DNA of 60,824 nucleotides, from contig JABVCK010000014.1 of assembly GCA_013540605.1 (NCBI GenBank), positions 1 to 60,824 of the forward strand, written 5' to 3'. The stretch comes from Bacillota bacterium. Lineage in GTDB: Bacteria; Bacillota; Clostridia; Ch29. Both the position numbers and the translations under genes were made by a program. Below the pieces are notes generated by a model that worked only from the letters and a program-made list of their open reading frames with translations, did not search any database and was not told the origin of the DNA. Positions 8,984 through 16,958 of this stretch are shown here, piece by piece. Within the stretch, counting starts at the first letter, position 1. Each line of letters begins with the position of its first letter.

Positions 8984-9598
8984 CTAACGCTCCGGCTCAT
9001 GTTTTTTCTGTTTTGCCTGCCTTTCGGCCTGTATCTGTATCAGCCGTTCCTTTGCCCAATCGGGCATATATTCCGGTTTGAGGATGCCTAAAATGTCCTC
9101 GCGGTTCCAGCGCGATTCCTTGCCGGAGTAAAGATTGACGGTGTAGACCGCGCGGCCTCGGGAATTGGCATGAGCGCCAAAGCCTCCCGTGGCCAGCACA
9201 AGCTGTTTGTCGGCGGTGCGGTATTCAAGGCGCAAACACTCCGGGCGGATGATTACCACCTTGTTTTCAAGGTTCTGCCCGTTATCATTCGGTATACAAT
9301 GCTCCAGCGTGAAAGGCTCCAAAGGGACGGTAATTTTATCCCGTTCAGCTTTGACCGCTTCAAGCTGCGCCGTCACGCGGTCGGTAAACTCGGTCATCAT
9401 TTCCAGATAGTCCGCGCTTGCTGCGGCATTAAAATAGTGGTCAATGCCCAATGGGTTATCCCAGGTGCAGTTGCACACCATGTACGGATAATCGGTTTTC
9501 GTATCGTCTACCGCAAAGAGGACTTCTTTATCTCCAACATGGATGGCGTGTTTTACCTCGTAGGTATCCACCATGCGTTTTTCTTCATCCATTTTCAT
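8984..9598 (-). CDS. Conserved element protein, function unknown
   Basis: About 204 residues, soluble. Features such as YEVKHAIHVGDKEVLFAVDD at the N-terminus, MVCNCTWDNPLGIDHYF, and a C-terminal PEYMPDWAKERLIQIQ are typical of a protein found next to the giant helicase gene in CTn-type elements. I chose the ATG at 9598 because GGAG stands at the right distance; the frame also offers a GTG at 9604. Function is not known to me. It sits in the same minus-strand operon as its neighbours. Confidence 0.65.
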   Translation of the reverse strand: MKMDEEKRMVDTYEVKHAIHVGDKEVLFAVDDTKTDYPYMVCNCTWDNPLGIDHYFNAAASADYLEMMTEFTDRVTAQLEAVKAERDKITVPLEPFTLEHCIPNDNGQNLENKVVIIRPECLRLEYRTADKQLVLATGGFGAHANSRGRAVYTVNLYSGKESRWNREDILGILKPEYMPDWAKERLIQIQAERQAKQKKHEPER

Positions 9599-9664
9599 TC
9601 TCACTCCAATAGAACGGACGGACAGAAAAGGGACGGTGTTGCCGCCCCTTTTGCCGTCCTGCCG

Positions 9665-9754
9665 TTATTTCTTTTTCCGCTTGATGTGCAGATACACCGC
9701 GCCGCCGATAATTATCAGGCACAACACAATGGCCAGTATCGTTTTTAGTTCCAC
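9665..9754 (-). CDS. 29-residue single-span membrane peptide
   Basis: A GTG start at 9754 follows an excellent AGGAGGTGATTTC ribosome-binding site. The product is a short N-terminus, one hydrophobic span (ILAIVLCLIIIGGAVYL), and a very basic tail (HIKRKKK), so it should insert with the tail in the cytoplasm. It lies between the CARDB-peptidase gene and the 204-residue element gene. It may assist the pilus machinery or be an independent membrane peptide. Confidence 0.55.
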   Translation of the reverse strand: MELKTILAIVLCLIIIGGAVYLHIKRKKK

Positions 9755-9776
9755 GAAATCACCTCCTACTACTTAA

Positions 9777-12700
9777 TCAGCAAATCAGTCCATATATAAA
9801 AAGAACACCGGCATATACCCAAAAGCCGATGCCCAAAAACACAGCCAGTGGGACGCTTTTTTGCTTTGTTGCCTTTGCATAGATGCAGGCGGGAATGAGC
9901 GCAAAAAAGAGGATGGCCGCAAGGGAGTACAGACCGAAACAAAAGCCCATTGCCGCTGTCAGCTTGATGTCGCCGCCTCCGACACCGCCGTATTTCATGG
10001 CAAGGAGGAACAGGCACAATCCCGGCAGCATGAATCCCGCAATCCGCTCAAGCAGGGTAGGATATGGCAGCAGGAAAGCGGATGTACCGCCGATCAAGAG
10101 AATGGCTATCCACGTCCAATCGGGGATGATCCGCTTTCTAAAATCCGTGATGGCCGCCCATACAAGGGGAACGGCGCAAAGCAGCATAGCCATATTCAGT
10201 TCCCCGGTGGTGACATCATCGGAATACATGCTGTCAACCACAAATATTTTTAGTTCTCCTCCGGTTATCCATTTGGACAGGGTGCCTCCGGGAGTATGCA
10301 CGTCGGTAACAAGGAGTTGTACGATATAGTCCCTGTTGTCGGGGAACCACACCGGAATGTATTGCTTTTTGTACCGGAACGGTGAGCTGGGATTCTCCCG
10401 GAAAGTAAAGTGATTCGTACTGTCGGATATCAGCTGGATGGCTGTTTCATAGCGGTATTGCGGCAGATACACCTCCGCTGTCTGCGCGGCGGTAATCAGC
10501 TCCGGCCTGTCATAGTTGGTGTTCACGGTAGCAGTGACGCTGATGGAAAAGCCGTAGCCCGATTTAAGATATCCTTTTGCCTTGGTGTCATAGTCCAGCA
10601 CGGCGGTGACTTTCAGTTCCGCGTAAAACTGCCGCCATACAAATCGGCCGTTTTCATAACGCTGTTCCCACCATGTCACTTTAGACTGCTCGCTTCTTTG
10701 CGGCGGTGCAGGGATGGTCCTGCTTTCTTCCGGCTCGTCATAGGTTACATTTTTGATGACTGCTTTTTGGGTATAGGTGTTGTTGGCAGCGGTGGTTTCA
10801 TTGTCCAAAGTTTGGTCGGGATTGATGGTGGCGACCAGGGTGATGTTTTTATCGGCCTGGACATTGGGGGTATTCCATTTGACCGATACGACGTTCCAGG
10901 TGTCTTGCTCCATGACCACGGCATCCACACGCTTTTTGACCGAGAGCTCCGGGATTTCAAACAGGACGGAAACCTTTTGTCCCGGCGTAAAGTCCAGGTC
11001 CCCTTTGTTGGATACCTTGATGGTGCTGATAACCGTCTGGTTTTCCTTGTATTGGTCGGGTGTTATCCGCTGCACATCCAGGTCATAGGGACGTTCTGTC
11101 ACCATGATTTCCGCCGTAGCCTGATTGTTGCCGGTGTTGGTATCCCTGTAATCCGCAGGCGGCGATACCTGTGCCGATAATTGAACGGTTGAGCCCTTTT
11201 CTCCCGCTGTGCTTTTGACTACATAAGCCTTGGTTTCATAGGCTTTAAAATCTGTCGTTGATGGCACTGTGGAAACCGTCTTGCCGTCGATGGAAGCGTT
11301 CAACCTCACTCCCAACAGTGCTTTGTCTGTTGAATTGGCAAAGTACACGGTAAAGCCGTATTCCTCCTGCTCGTAGACTGTGGGCGGGCAGGACAGGTTT
11401 GCCCATACATCGCACAGCTTTTCCGAAGGCACCTCCGGATTGCTTGGGTTATCGGGATTATCGGGATTGTCCGGGTTGTCCGGTGGGTTGTCGGGGTTAT
11501 CGGGCGGATTATCAGGCGGATTGTCAGGATTGCCGGAAGGCTTTTTCACCACCGTAATTTTTAAAACGGCGGTGTTGTTGGCCGGGTTATCATCCCGGAA
11601 GCCGTCCGGCGCTGCAATATTGGCCCATAGGTTGTATATCTCACCTGCGTTTCCCGCTATGCCTGTGACGGTGAATGATTTTGTTTCCTTGGGCTTGAAA
11701 TTGCAAGTTTTCGGAATTTGCGTCAAAGCGGCTTCGTTGTTTTTTGCCTGCAAGAGTACATTTTTCAGTTCCGAACTGGATTGGTTGGTAAAGCTCACGG
11801 TAAAGCTGTAGCTCTCATGCTCATATGCGGTGGGCGGCGCAAGAATGCTTGCCGACAGGTCGCAAAGCTTCGGTGAGTCAGGCGGCTGATCCGGGGGATT
11901 GTCGGGGTCGTCAGGCTGAACCGGGTTGTCTTTGGGTTCGGGAGTTTTTGCAGGTTCCGGTGGATTCGTCGGTTTCGGAGCAGGTTTGTCAATCACCTGA
12001 ATGTCTGCCGTGGCTGTATTGTTGGATGGATTGCCGTCGATAAAGCCCTCCGGCACCCCGATGTTCGCCCACAGGTGTATCACGTCGGCTTTGGTATCGG
12101 CTGTTCGCTTTATGGTGTAGGTCTTGCTCTCATTGGGTGAAAAGTCCTGCACGGCAGGAATCTCTTTGATCAGGTCATCGTCCACCGTGCCTCTGAGGGG
12201 TACATCATAAGCCGGACTATTTCCGCTGTTCATAAAAACTACGGTAAAGGAATAGCTGTCCCCCCGGTACACCGTAGTAGGAGCGCGGATGGCAACCGAC
12301 AGGTCGTTCCCGTCACAAGCCTTAAATTTGAAATAGAAGTCTGTCTTCGGAATTGTATAATTTATTTTTTGCGTGATACTGGTCTGGGTTTTGCTTTCTC
12401 CATCGGTGTATTGGACACTTTCCGGCGTGTAATCCCATTCCAAGCCAATATATATGAAGTTGCGGGACAGGGGGATGTCGTCCTTGGAAAAAGTAACGGC
12501 GGTGGTCTGATAGGGATAGAGCAGCTCCGACACTCCCTTGTCCTGTGCCGAGAGCTTCCCGTAAACCTCCTGCTTTTTTTCATCACACCAGGTAGCGTCT
12601 ATATCAAGCTTTACTGGGGCTTGATAGGAAATCGCAGTGTTTCGCATGGTTTCAAAGGCAATGAGCGCTTTGGGCGTCCAGCCGAAGTCGGTGGTCAAAG

Positions 12701-13340
12701 GGCCAAAATCCTCATTTGTGTCATAGGTGCCGTAGATTTTACCCGTTGAAAAACTGTATATTTCCACAACGAGGCTGCCTTTCAGCGAATAGGTCCTGCC
12801 GTCGTGTTTGCCGATCCAACCGACAATCCGTTCCTGTTCATGGTCGGCAACGGTATTGGCGTTCACAAGGTCGATGCGCTGCGGTTCCGGGAAAGATTTC
12901 AGCAGTGTTTCACCCTCATAGATTTCCTTTACATTCATGCCGATGGTACGGTAGCGGGTGTCATAAATGGCTTTGACTTGAAATACCACATTGGCCGTGA
13001 CGGTAAGAACAGCGCCCTGATCTGTTTTGGCGGTGATGGTGTAGGGACCGCAAGCCTCCTTATTTTCAATCGTCAGCGTATAGTCCGGAGTTATCGCTTG
13101 GCTTTGGCCGCCATACTCCAGTTGAATATCTGTGAGCGTCCCGGTTTTAGCCGTGACATGGATAGGGATTTCTGCCGGAAAATGCTCTACGGCTACCACG
13201 CCGCTTTCGGTTTGCAGGCTGCCGATGGGAGAGGTGACATTGATTTCAATGTCGCTTCCCGATGCGGCAAATGCCCTGGCGGAAAAGAGCAGGCAGCAAA
13301 CAAATACAAGCGGCATGGCAAAAATATACTTTCGTTTCAT
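9777..13340 (-). CDS. Secreted CARDB-repeat protein fused to an A24 (type IV) prepilin peptidase
   Basis: 1,187 residues. An N-terminal signal peptide (1-25) is followed by a large extracellular part with about four CARDB-like domains, recognisable by repeats of the type 'APPTAYEHESYSFTVSFTN', near residues 350, 490, 645 and 755. They are joined by proline-rich linkers. Residues about 1046-1187 form a complete A24 prepilin-peptidase/TadV domain with several membrane spans. Both catalytic aspartates are present: one in ITDFRKRIIPD (about 1066) and one in GGVGGGDIKL (about 1124). It heads toward the pilin genes of the Tad locus, so it probably processes the pilins at 14380 and 14691. The fusion to an adhesin-like ectodomain is unusual. 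The ATG at 13340 has AAGGAGG before it. Confidence 0.8.
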   Translation of the reverse strand: MKRKYIFAMPLVFVCCLLFSARAFAASGSDIEINVTSPIGSLQTESGVVAVEHFPAEIPIHVTAKTGTLTDIQLEYGGQSQAITPDYTLTIENKEACGPYTITAKTDQGAVLTVTANVVFQVKAIYDTRYRTIGMNVKEIYEGETLLKSFPEPQRIDLVNANTVADHEQERIVGWIGKHDGRTYSLKGSLVVEIYSFSTGKIYGTYDTNEDFGPLTTDFGWTPKALIAFETMRNTAISYQAPVKLDIDATWCDEKKQEVYGKLSAQDKGVSELLYPYQTTAVTFSKDDIPLSRNFIYIGLEWDYTPESVQYTDGESKTQTSITQKINYTIPKTDFYFKFKACDGNDLSVAIRAPTTVYRGDSYSFTVVFMNSGNSPAYDVPLRGTVDDDLIKEIPAVQDFSPNESKTYTIKRTADTKADVIHLWANIGVPEGFIDGNPSNNTATADIQVIDKPAPKPTNPPEPAKTPEPKDNPVQPDDPDNPPDQPPDSPKLCDLSASILAPPTAYEHESYSFTVSFTNQSSSELKNVLLQAKNNEAALTQIPKTCNFKPKETKSFTVTGIAGNAGEIYNLWANIAAPDGFRDDNPANNTAVLKITVVKKPSGNPDNPPDNPPDNPDNPPDNPDNPDNPDNPSNPEVPSEKLCDVWANLSCPPTVYEQEEYGFTVYFANSTDKALLGVRLNASIDGKTVSTVPSTTDFKAYETKAYVVKSTAGEKGSTVQLSAQVSPPADYRDTNTGNNQATAEIMVTERPYDLDVQRITPDQYKENQTVISTIKVSNKGDLDFTPGQKVSVLFEIPELSVKKRVDAVVMEQDTWNVVSVKWNTPNVQADKNITLVATINPDQTLDNETTAANNTYTQKAVIKNVTYDEPEESRTIPAPPQRSEQSKVTWWEQRYENGRFVWRQFYAELKVTAVLDYDTKAKGYLKSGYGFSISVTATVNTNYDRPELITAAQTAEVYLPQYRYETAIQLISDSTNHFTFRENPSSPFRYKKQYIPVWFPDNRDYIVQLLVTDVHTPGGTLSKWITGGELKIFVVDSMYSDDVTTGELNMAMLLCAVPLVWAAITDFRKRIIPDWTWIAILLIGGTSAFLLPYPTLLERIAGFMLPGLCLFLLAMKYGGVGGGDIKLTAAMGFCFGLYSLAAILFFALIPACIYAKATKQKSVPLAVFLGIGFWVYAGVLFIYGLIC
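11440..11545 (-). repeat. Tandem 9-bp repeats coding the DNP-rich linker
   Basis: This stretch of the CARDB gene is made of slightly varied 9- to 12-bp units that encode repeated Asp-Asn-Pro and Pro-Asp-Asn-Pro (for example PDNPPDNPDNPP). Such minisatellites can gain or lose units by slippage and would change linker length without breaking the frame. Confidence 0.8.
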
Positions 13341-13822
13341 TCGGAACCTCCTTCCGTAATTCTGTTGTTGACGCTGGATATGGTAAAGGGAAGCCGTACC
13401 TCGCCGGTCAGGAAGCTGAAAATGCCGCGGGTTTTCAGTGTTCCTTTCAGTGTCAGCCGGGGCGGTTCGTCGGTGGTATTCAGGCTTTCAATTTCAAGCT
13501 GGTAAACCCATTGATTGTCGGCATATTTGTTTAACCCCGAATCCAGCCCCATGCTTTCGTGAAAATAGGTATACAGGGTAACTTCCGCCAGTGTGCTGTC
13601 CATCCGTGAATGTCCGTCCCTGCGGTATTCGTCCAGCATGGCGTATTCCACAGAGTCGTTTACCCCGCGCTGGATCACGTACTCCACCTGCTGGTAGAGG
13701 CTTTCCATGCGGAAATACTCAATCAGGATGGCGGCAAGGGTGAGGATGAAAAAGACGAGGATGAGGATAAACACAAAAGCGCCGCCCTTACGGTTGTTCA
13801 TAATGCGTCTGAAATGGCCCAC
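13337..13822 (-). CDS. TadE-like pseudopilin of the Tad locus
   Basis: 161 residues. A short basic N-terminus leads into one hydrophobic helix (GGAFVFILILVFFILTLAAI) and an extracellular tail, the layout of TadE/TadF minor pilins. The GTG at 13822 follows GGAGG at 8 nt. It overlaps the CARDB-peptidase gene by 4 nt, indicating coupled translation. It probably acts as a minor pilin that primes or anchors the fibre, by analogy with other Tad systems. Confidence 0.65.
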   Translation of the reverse strand: MGHFRRIMNNRKGGAFVFILILVFFILTLAAILIEYFRMESLYQQVEYVIQRGVNDSVEYAMLDEYRRDGHSRMDSTLAEVTLYTYFHESMGLDSGLNKYADNQWVYQLEIESLNTTDEPPRLTLKGTLKTRGIFSFLTGEVRLPFTISSVNNRITEGGSE

Positions 13823-13847
13823 AGGTTTTCCCTCCTTTCCGGCATCT

Positions 13848-14333
13848 TCATTCCGTCAGCTTCCAGTATTTTTCAGACATGCCGGTGATGCTCACCTTCA
13901 TGGGGATATTGATCTGAACGGGCGGTGCGAAGGACGGCTTGAAAAGGGTAAAGACATAACTGTCCGTCATCGTCACCGTAAAGGTATCCCGCAGTTGGAT
14001 TTTTTGGCTTCCGTCGCAGTATTGGACATTCTCAACGGTCATTTCCGGCGACAGGCCGGTCTGCTCCTTCAGCCGGTAAAAAACGTCGTATGCCTTATCC
14101 GATACCTGTCCTTCCAGTTCAACCACCCGGACAACACGTCGGCACATATGGTTCAAATTCAAATAGGCGGTGAAGATGCTCAAAAAGGACATCACCGTGG
14201 CCATGAGCGTAATCACCACCAGCGTCTTGATAATCAGTTCGTAATAGGCGCTGCCCCTCCGATTAAAAAGCAGCTTTTTGAAAGGCAGAGGGGGAGAATT
14301 TCTCCCCCATATGCCCCGGTGCTTCCTGTTCAT
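13848..14333 (-). CDS. DUF4320/TadE-like pseudopilin
   Basis: 161 residues. The phrase RRGSAYYELIIKTLVVITLMA is a pseudopilin signature: a small residue, Tyr/Glu near +5, then a long hydrophobic helix. I recognise it as DUF4320-like, a family of element-borne Tad minor pilins. About 110 residues follow on the outside, with a CRRV segment and one later Cys. It starts right behind the first pilin gene and ends 25 nt before the next minor-pilin gene. Confidence 0.65.
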   Translation of the reverse strand: MNRKHRGIWGRNSPPLPFKKLLFNRRGSAYYELIIKTLVVITLMATVMSFLSIFTAYLNLNHMCRRVVRVVELEGQVSDKAYDVFYRLKEQTGLSPEMTVENVQYCDGSQKIQLRDTFTVTMTDSYVFTLFKPSFAPPVQINIPMKVSITGMSEKYWKLTE

Positions 14334-14379
14334 CTGCTTGCACCTCCCGTGTGAGTGGATATATCCGGCACGGATTCCA

Positions 14380-14589
14380 TCAGCTTAGCAAGCCGGTAAT
14401 CTTTGTGACGATGTTGTTCCAGATAGTGGTGATTGAATCCTGATACAGCGTCATGAATATTGCGCCCACCACTACCACAATCAGAACAACAATGAGCCAG
14501 CCTGTCATCTGGTCGCCGGACTTGCTTGCAAGAATCTTTCTTGTTTTCAGTCCCATCTTCTGCATTTTGTTTTTTAAAGCAGTCATCAT
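14380..14589 (-). CDS. Flp-type pilin 1
   Basis: About 69 residues. I place the start at the first ATG of an ATG-ATG pair at 14589 because GGAGG stands 8 nt before it; an ATG at 14604 is in frame but overlaps that site. The protein has a basic leader ending in SKSGDQMTGW, then a hydrophobic helix (LIVVLIVVVVGAIFMTLYQ) and a short amphipathic tail. This is the plan of tiny Flp/Tad pilins. The glutamate normally at +5 after the cleavage glycine is missing if cleavage is at SG/DQMTG. It is a tandem paralogue of the pilin at 14691. Confidence 0.7.
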   Translation of the reverse strand: MMTALKNKMQKMGLKTRKILASKSGDQMTGWLIVVLIVVVVGAIFMTLYQDSITTIWNNIVTKITGLLS

Positions 14590-14690
14590 AACAAATACCT
14601 CCATGAGATTTTTTAGATTTTTGGTTCAAAGTGAAAAGGGGAGAACGACTCTCCCCCCTGTTGCCGCAGCCTTTTTGGCTGCAAGTATTG

Positions 14691-14888
14691 TTAGCTCAAC
14701 AGGCTGGTAATTTTGGTGACAATGCTGTTCCAGATGCTGATGATGGAACCCTGGTACAATGTCATGAACACAGCGCCCACCACTACAACAACCAGCACGA
14801 CAATGAGCCAGCCGGTCATCTGGTCGCCGGACTTGCTTATAAGAAGTCCCCTGGCACTTGAAAGCGCATTTGCGATTCTTTTCTGCAT
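14691..14888 (-). CDS. Flp-type pilin 2
   Basis: 65 residues from the ATG at 14888, which follows AAAGGAGGG. An alternative in-frame ATG at 14942 also has a strong CAGGAGG site and would add 18 residues, so two forms are possible. From SKSGDQMTGW to the C-terminal TSLLS it is nearly identical to pilin 1, so the pair arose by tandem duplication. It is probably the major or alternate subunit of the Tad fibre, cleaved by the A24 peptidase domain. Confidence 0.7.
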   Translation of the reverse strand: MQKRIANALSSARGLLISKSGDQMTGWLIVVLVVVVVGAVFMTLYQGSIISIWNSIVTKITSLLS

Positions 14889-15010
14889 GGAATTTTCCCT
14901 CCTTTCTCCGGTGATTTGGATTGCGGTTGTTCTGTTTTGCATGGTAATACCTCCTGAAAAATGTATTTGAAAAGGGTTGCCCCGTTTTCACGTTAATTTC
15001 AAGCCAAAAG

Positions 15011-15126
15011 GCCAGAAGCGAGAAGTACAAGGCGCACAAGGCGCAAAGCCCGGAGCATACTTCCTGTATGTAAGGACTTTCCAACCGCAGTGCAACGCTA
15101 TAATTCGATGCTTATCTCCTTCTGGC
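15011..15126. repeat. Possible 116-bp palindrome-ended mini-repeat
   Basis: A non-coding stretch between pilin 2 and tadC is bounded by 8-bp inverted repeats (GCCAGAAG at 15011 and CTTCTGGC ending at 15126). It contains an internal hairpin CATAC/GTATG. Its content (GTACAAGGCGCACAAGGCGC) looks unlike the flanking genes. It could be a MITE-like or REP-like repeat, or a folded mRNA spacer that separates pilin expression from tadBC. Confidence 0.35.
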
Positions 15127-15127
15127 A

Positions 15128-16033
15128 TTAAAAAAGGCCCCCCATGGACCTGATCAGGTGGGAGCCGATGACGTAGAGCAGGGTGGCCAGGGTTACGGCC
15201 ACCAAAGGGATGGATGCGATTTTAACCTTGCGGGGCAGCTTATTGAGTTTTTTCTTCAAGGCTTCCTTTGCCTTGATGTCCATATCCCGGGCAAGGTATG
15301 CCAATGCTTCTCCTTGATGCTCGCCCCGATATAATCCGATAAGGGCATTGACTAAAAAGGACACCTCCATAAGGCCGATGCGTTCATTGAAATTCCGAAG
15401 GGCGGTTTCAATATCCTTAGCCTTCATCTCCATGACCAAAACCGCGACGTCGTAGCGGAATACATCGCTTGCAACCATTAGGTAATCCTCGAATATCTGG
15501 ATTAAATCCACCTGCACGACGGTTTTTTGGCTGCCTTCCCGGATATCGTCCAGCTTATACAGGATGGAACGGACAAAGCTTGGAAGTTCCGCTTCGATGA
15601 GCACCTTTTTCGTTTTTAATTTATCTTTGAAGTCGGTCGTAAAATGGAAATAGACCACAATGGAAAAAATCAGAATGACGGGTGCGATGTTTGTTGCCCC
15701 GATTGCCAAAAGCGGAATCAGAAGCAGCAGGGTGAATGCGGCGCAGATGAGCGCCCTGGCTTGATATTCCCTGGGTGTGAGGTCAAGCCCTCCGCGTCTT
15801 ATCATGGACGCCATTTTCGCTTCCTTTGCCGGGTCAAGCCTGATCCAGCGGGATACCGGCTTGACAAGGGGCATGACAAAGCAGTTTAAGATTTTTTCGC
15901 CTGCTTTCTCCTTTTCCGTCTGCAGGTTTTTGATATTTTTCTTCATGCTCAGCTTCGGGATTTTAAGCAGTTGCCTGCAAATTAAAAATCCTGCCGCAGT
16001 CAGCAGGACAAAGACTATTATCTGATAAAACAA
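15128..16033 (-). CDS. tadC: TadC-like inner-membrane platform protein (GspF family)
   Basis: 301 residues with an N-terminal membrane span, a cytoplasmic helical T2SSF domain (about 110-260, with 'RIGLMEVSFLVNALIGLYRG') and C-terminal spans. TadC and TadB together form the inner-membrane platform of type IVc pili. It lies 12 nt downstream of tadB. The position and the GspF fold make the assignment firm, although TadB and TadC can be confused. Confidence 0.75.
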   Translation of the reverse strand: MFYQIIVFVLLTAAGFLICRQLLKIPKLSMKKNIKNLQTEKEKAGEKILNCFVMPLVKPVSRWIRLDPAKEAKMASMIRRGGLDLTPREYQARALICAAFTLLLLIPLLAIGATNIAPVILIFSIVVYFHFTTDFKDKLKTKKVLIEAELPSFVRSILYKLDDIREGSQKTVVQVDLIQIFEDYLMVASDVFRYDVAVLVMEMKAKDIETALRNFNERIGLMEVSFLVNALIGLYRGEHQGEALAYLARDMDIKAKEALKKKLNKLPRKVKIASIPLVAVTLATLLYVIGSHLIRSMGGLF

Positions 16034-16044
16034 ATTGGAGCCTC

Positions 16045-16956
16045 CTATCTGTTAACGGGTTTGGTAATCTTCATCACATAAAATGCCGTGGCAAGGGCAG
16101 TCAGCAGCATGATGACGATCAAGAGCTTCCCAATTGTGGTTTGTGTCAGGATGGAAAACCATTCGGCGTTGGAAAAACGCATCATGGGGATGACGGAAAA
16201 CATTAATCCTGCCGTCAGCAGGTAATCCCGCCAGACCCGGACCATCATGCCGTCGCTTTCAATCTGCATGGACTTTGCATCGTTCATGGCTTTGATGATG
16301 GGAAACAAAGCGAATTTCAGCCGCCGGTCGTGGTAGCATAGGATGAGCATTTTCACCCACTCGGCAAAGTACCGGTTTTTTATCTTTGCCGACAGGCGGT
16401 ATAATCCGTGCTCCACATTGGGGTTGATGAGCCGGATTTCCGATACAAATTCGTCAAAGGGCGTAGGGGTTCTCAGGTGAGCCGGAATGTACCGGTTTTT
16501 TTCCTCCACATAGGTTTCCACGGCTTTGATGATGTCGTCGCACCCTGCATAGGCATTGGTGATGATGGACATGGTGTTTTCCAGCCCCTCGATTTCCTCC
16601 CGCGCGGCTGTGGCGCTTTTTACGGTCAGGTAGAAGAATGGGGCGGGGGTCAGGCATACCGACACGACTGCCGCCAGTTCGGCACTGTTAAACAGCATAA
16701 GCCCTGCCAGAAATCCGCCTGCCGCTGCTGCGCCCGTCATGACAAGGTATTTTTTCTGCGTGCATCCGGTCTGCCGGAACAAAGTTTGAAACCGGATGGC
16801 AATCCGCTCAGTGATTTTCAGCTTTGCCCCAGTCAGATGCAGGCGGCGCTTTTTCAGAGGGTTTTGCTCCGCTGCAAAGGGGTTCAGTTTCAACAGGAGG
16901 AACATGGCAAGGTTGATAAGCACAAACACAACAATAAGAGATATTTGAATGCTCAT
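16045..16956 (-). CDS. tadB: TadB-like inner-membrane platform protein
   Basis: 303 residues with one N-terminal span, two spans near 100-145, and a C-terminal span, around a cytoplasmic helical domain. The length and arrangement fit TadB of Tad pili, partner of TadC. It starts 2 nt past the stop of the ATPase gene on the same strand, so expression is tightly linked. The sequence is divergent and I see no unique motif, so the call rests on topology and context. Confidence 0.7.
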   Translation of the reverse strand: MSIQISLIVVFVLINLAMFLLLKLNPFAAEQNPLKKRRLHLTGAKLKITERIAIRFQTLFRQTGCTQKKYLVMTGAAAAGGFLAGLMLFNSAELAAVVSVCLTPAPFFYLTVKSATAAREEIEGLENTMSIITNAYAGCDDIIKAVETYVEEKNRYIPAHLRTPTPFDEFVSEIRLINPNVEHGLYRLSAKIKNRYFAEWVKMLILCYHDRRLKFALFPIIKAMNDAKSMQIESDGMMVRVWRDYLLTAGLMFSVIPMMRFSNAEWFSILTQTTIGKLLIVIMLLTALATAFYVMKITKPVNR

Positions 16957-16958
16957 TT

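Noticed and set aside
9170-9748. 192-codon plus-strand frame
   Set aside because: Antisense to a conserved element gene and without a start signal.
11440-11545. Short tandem repeats as a possible CRISPR array
   Set aside because: The units are 9-12 bp with no spacers and encode an Asp-Asn-Pro linker.
14330-14629. 99-codon frame overlapping pilin 1
   Set aside because: Out-of-frame shadow; the pilin frame has the proper signal, ribosome-binding site and paralogue.
14626-15084. 152-codon frame overlapping pilin 2
   Set aside because: Shadow frame caused by the pilin duplication and the non-coding repeat; no family features.
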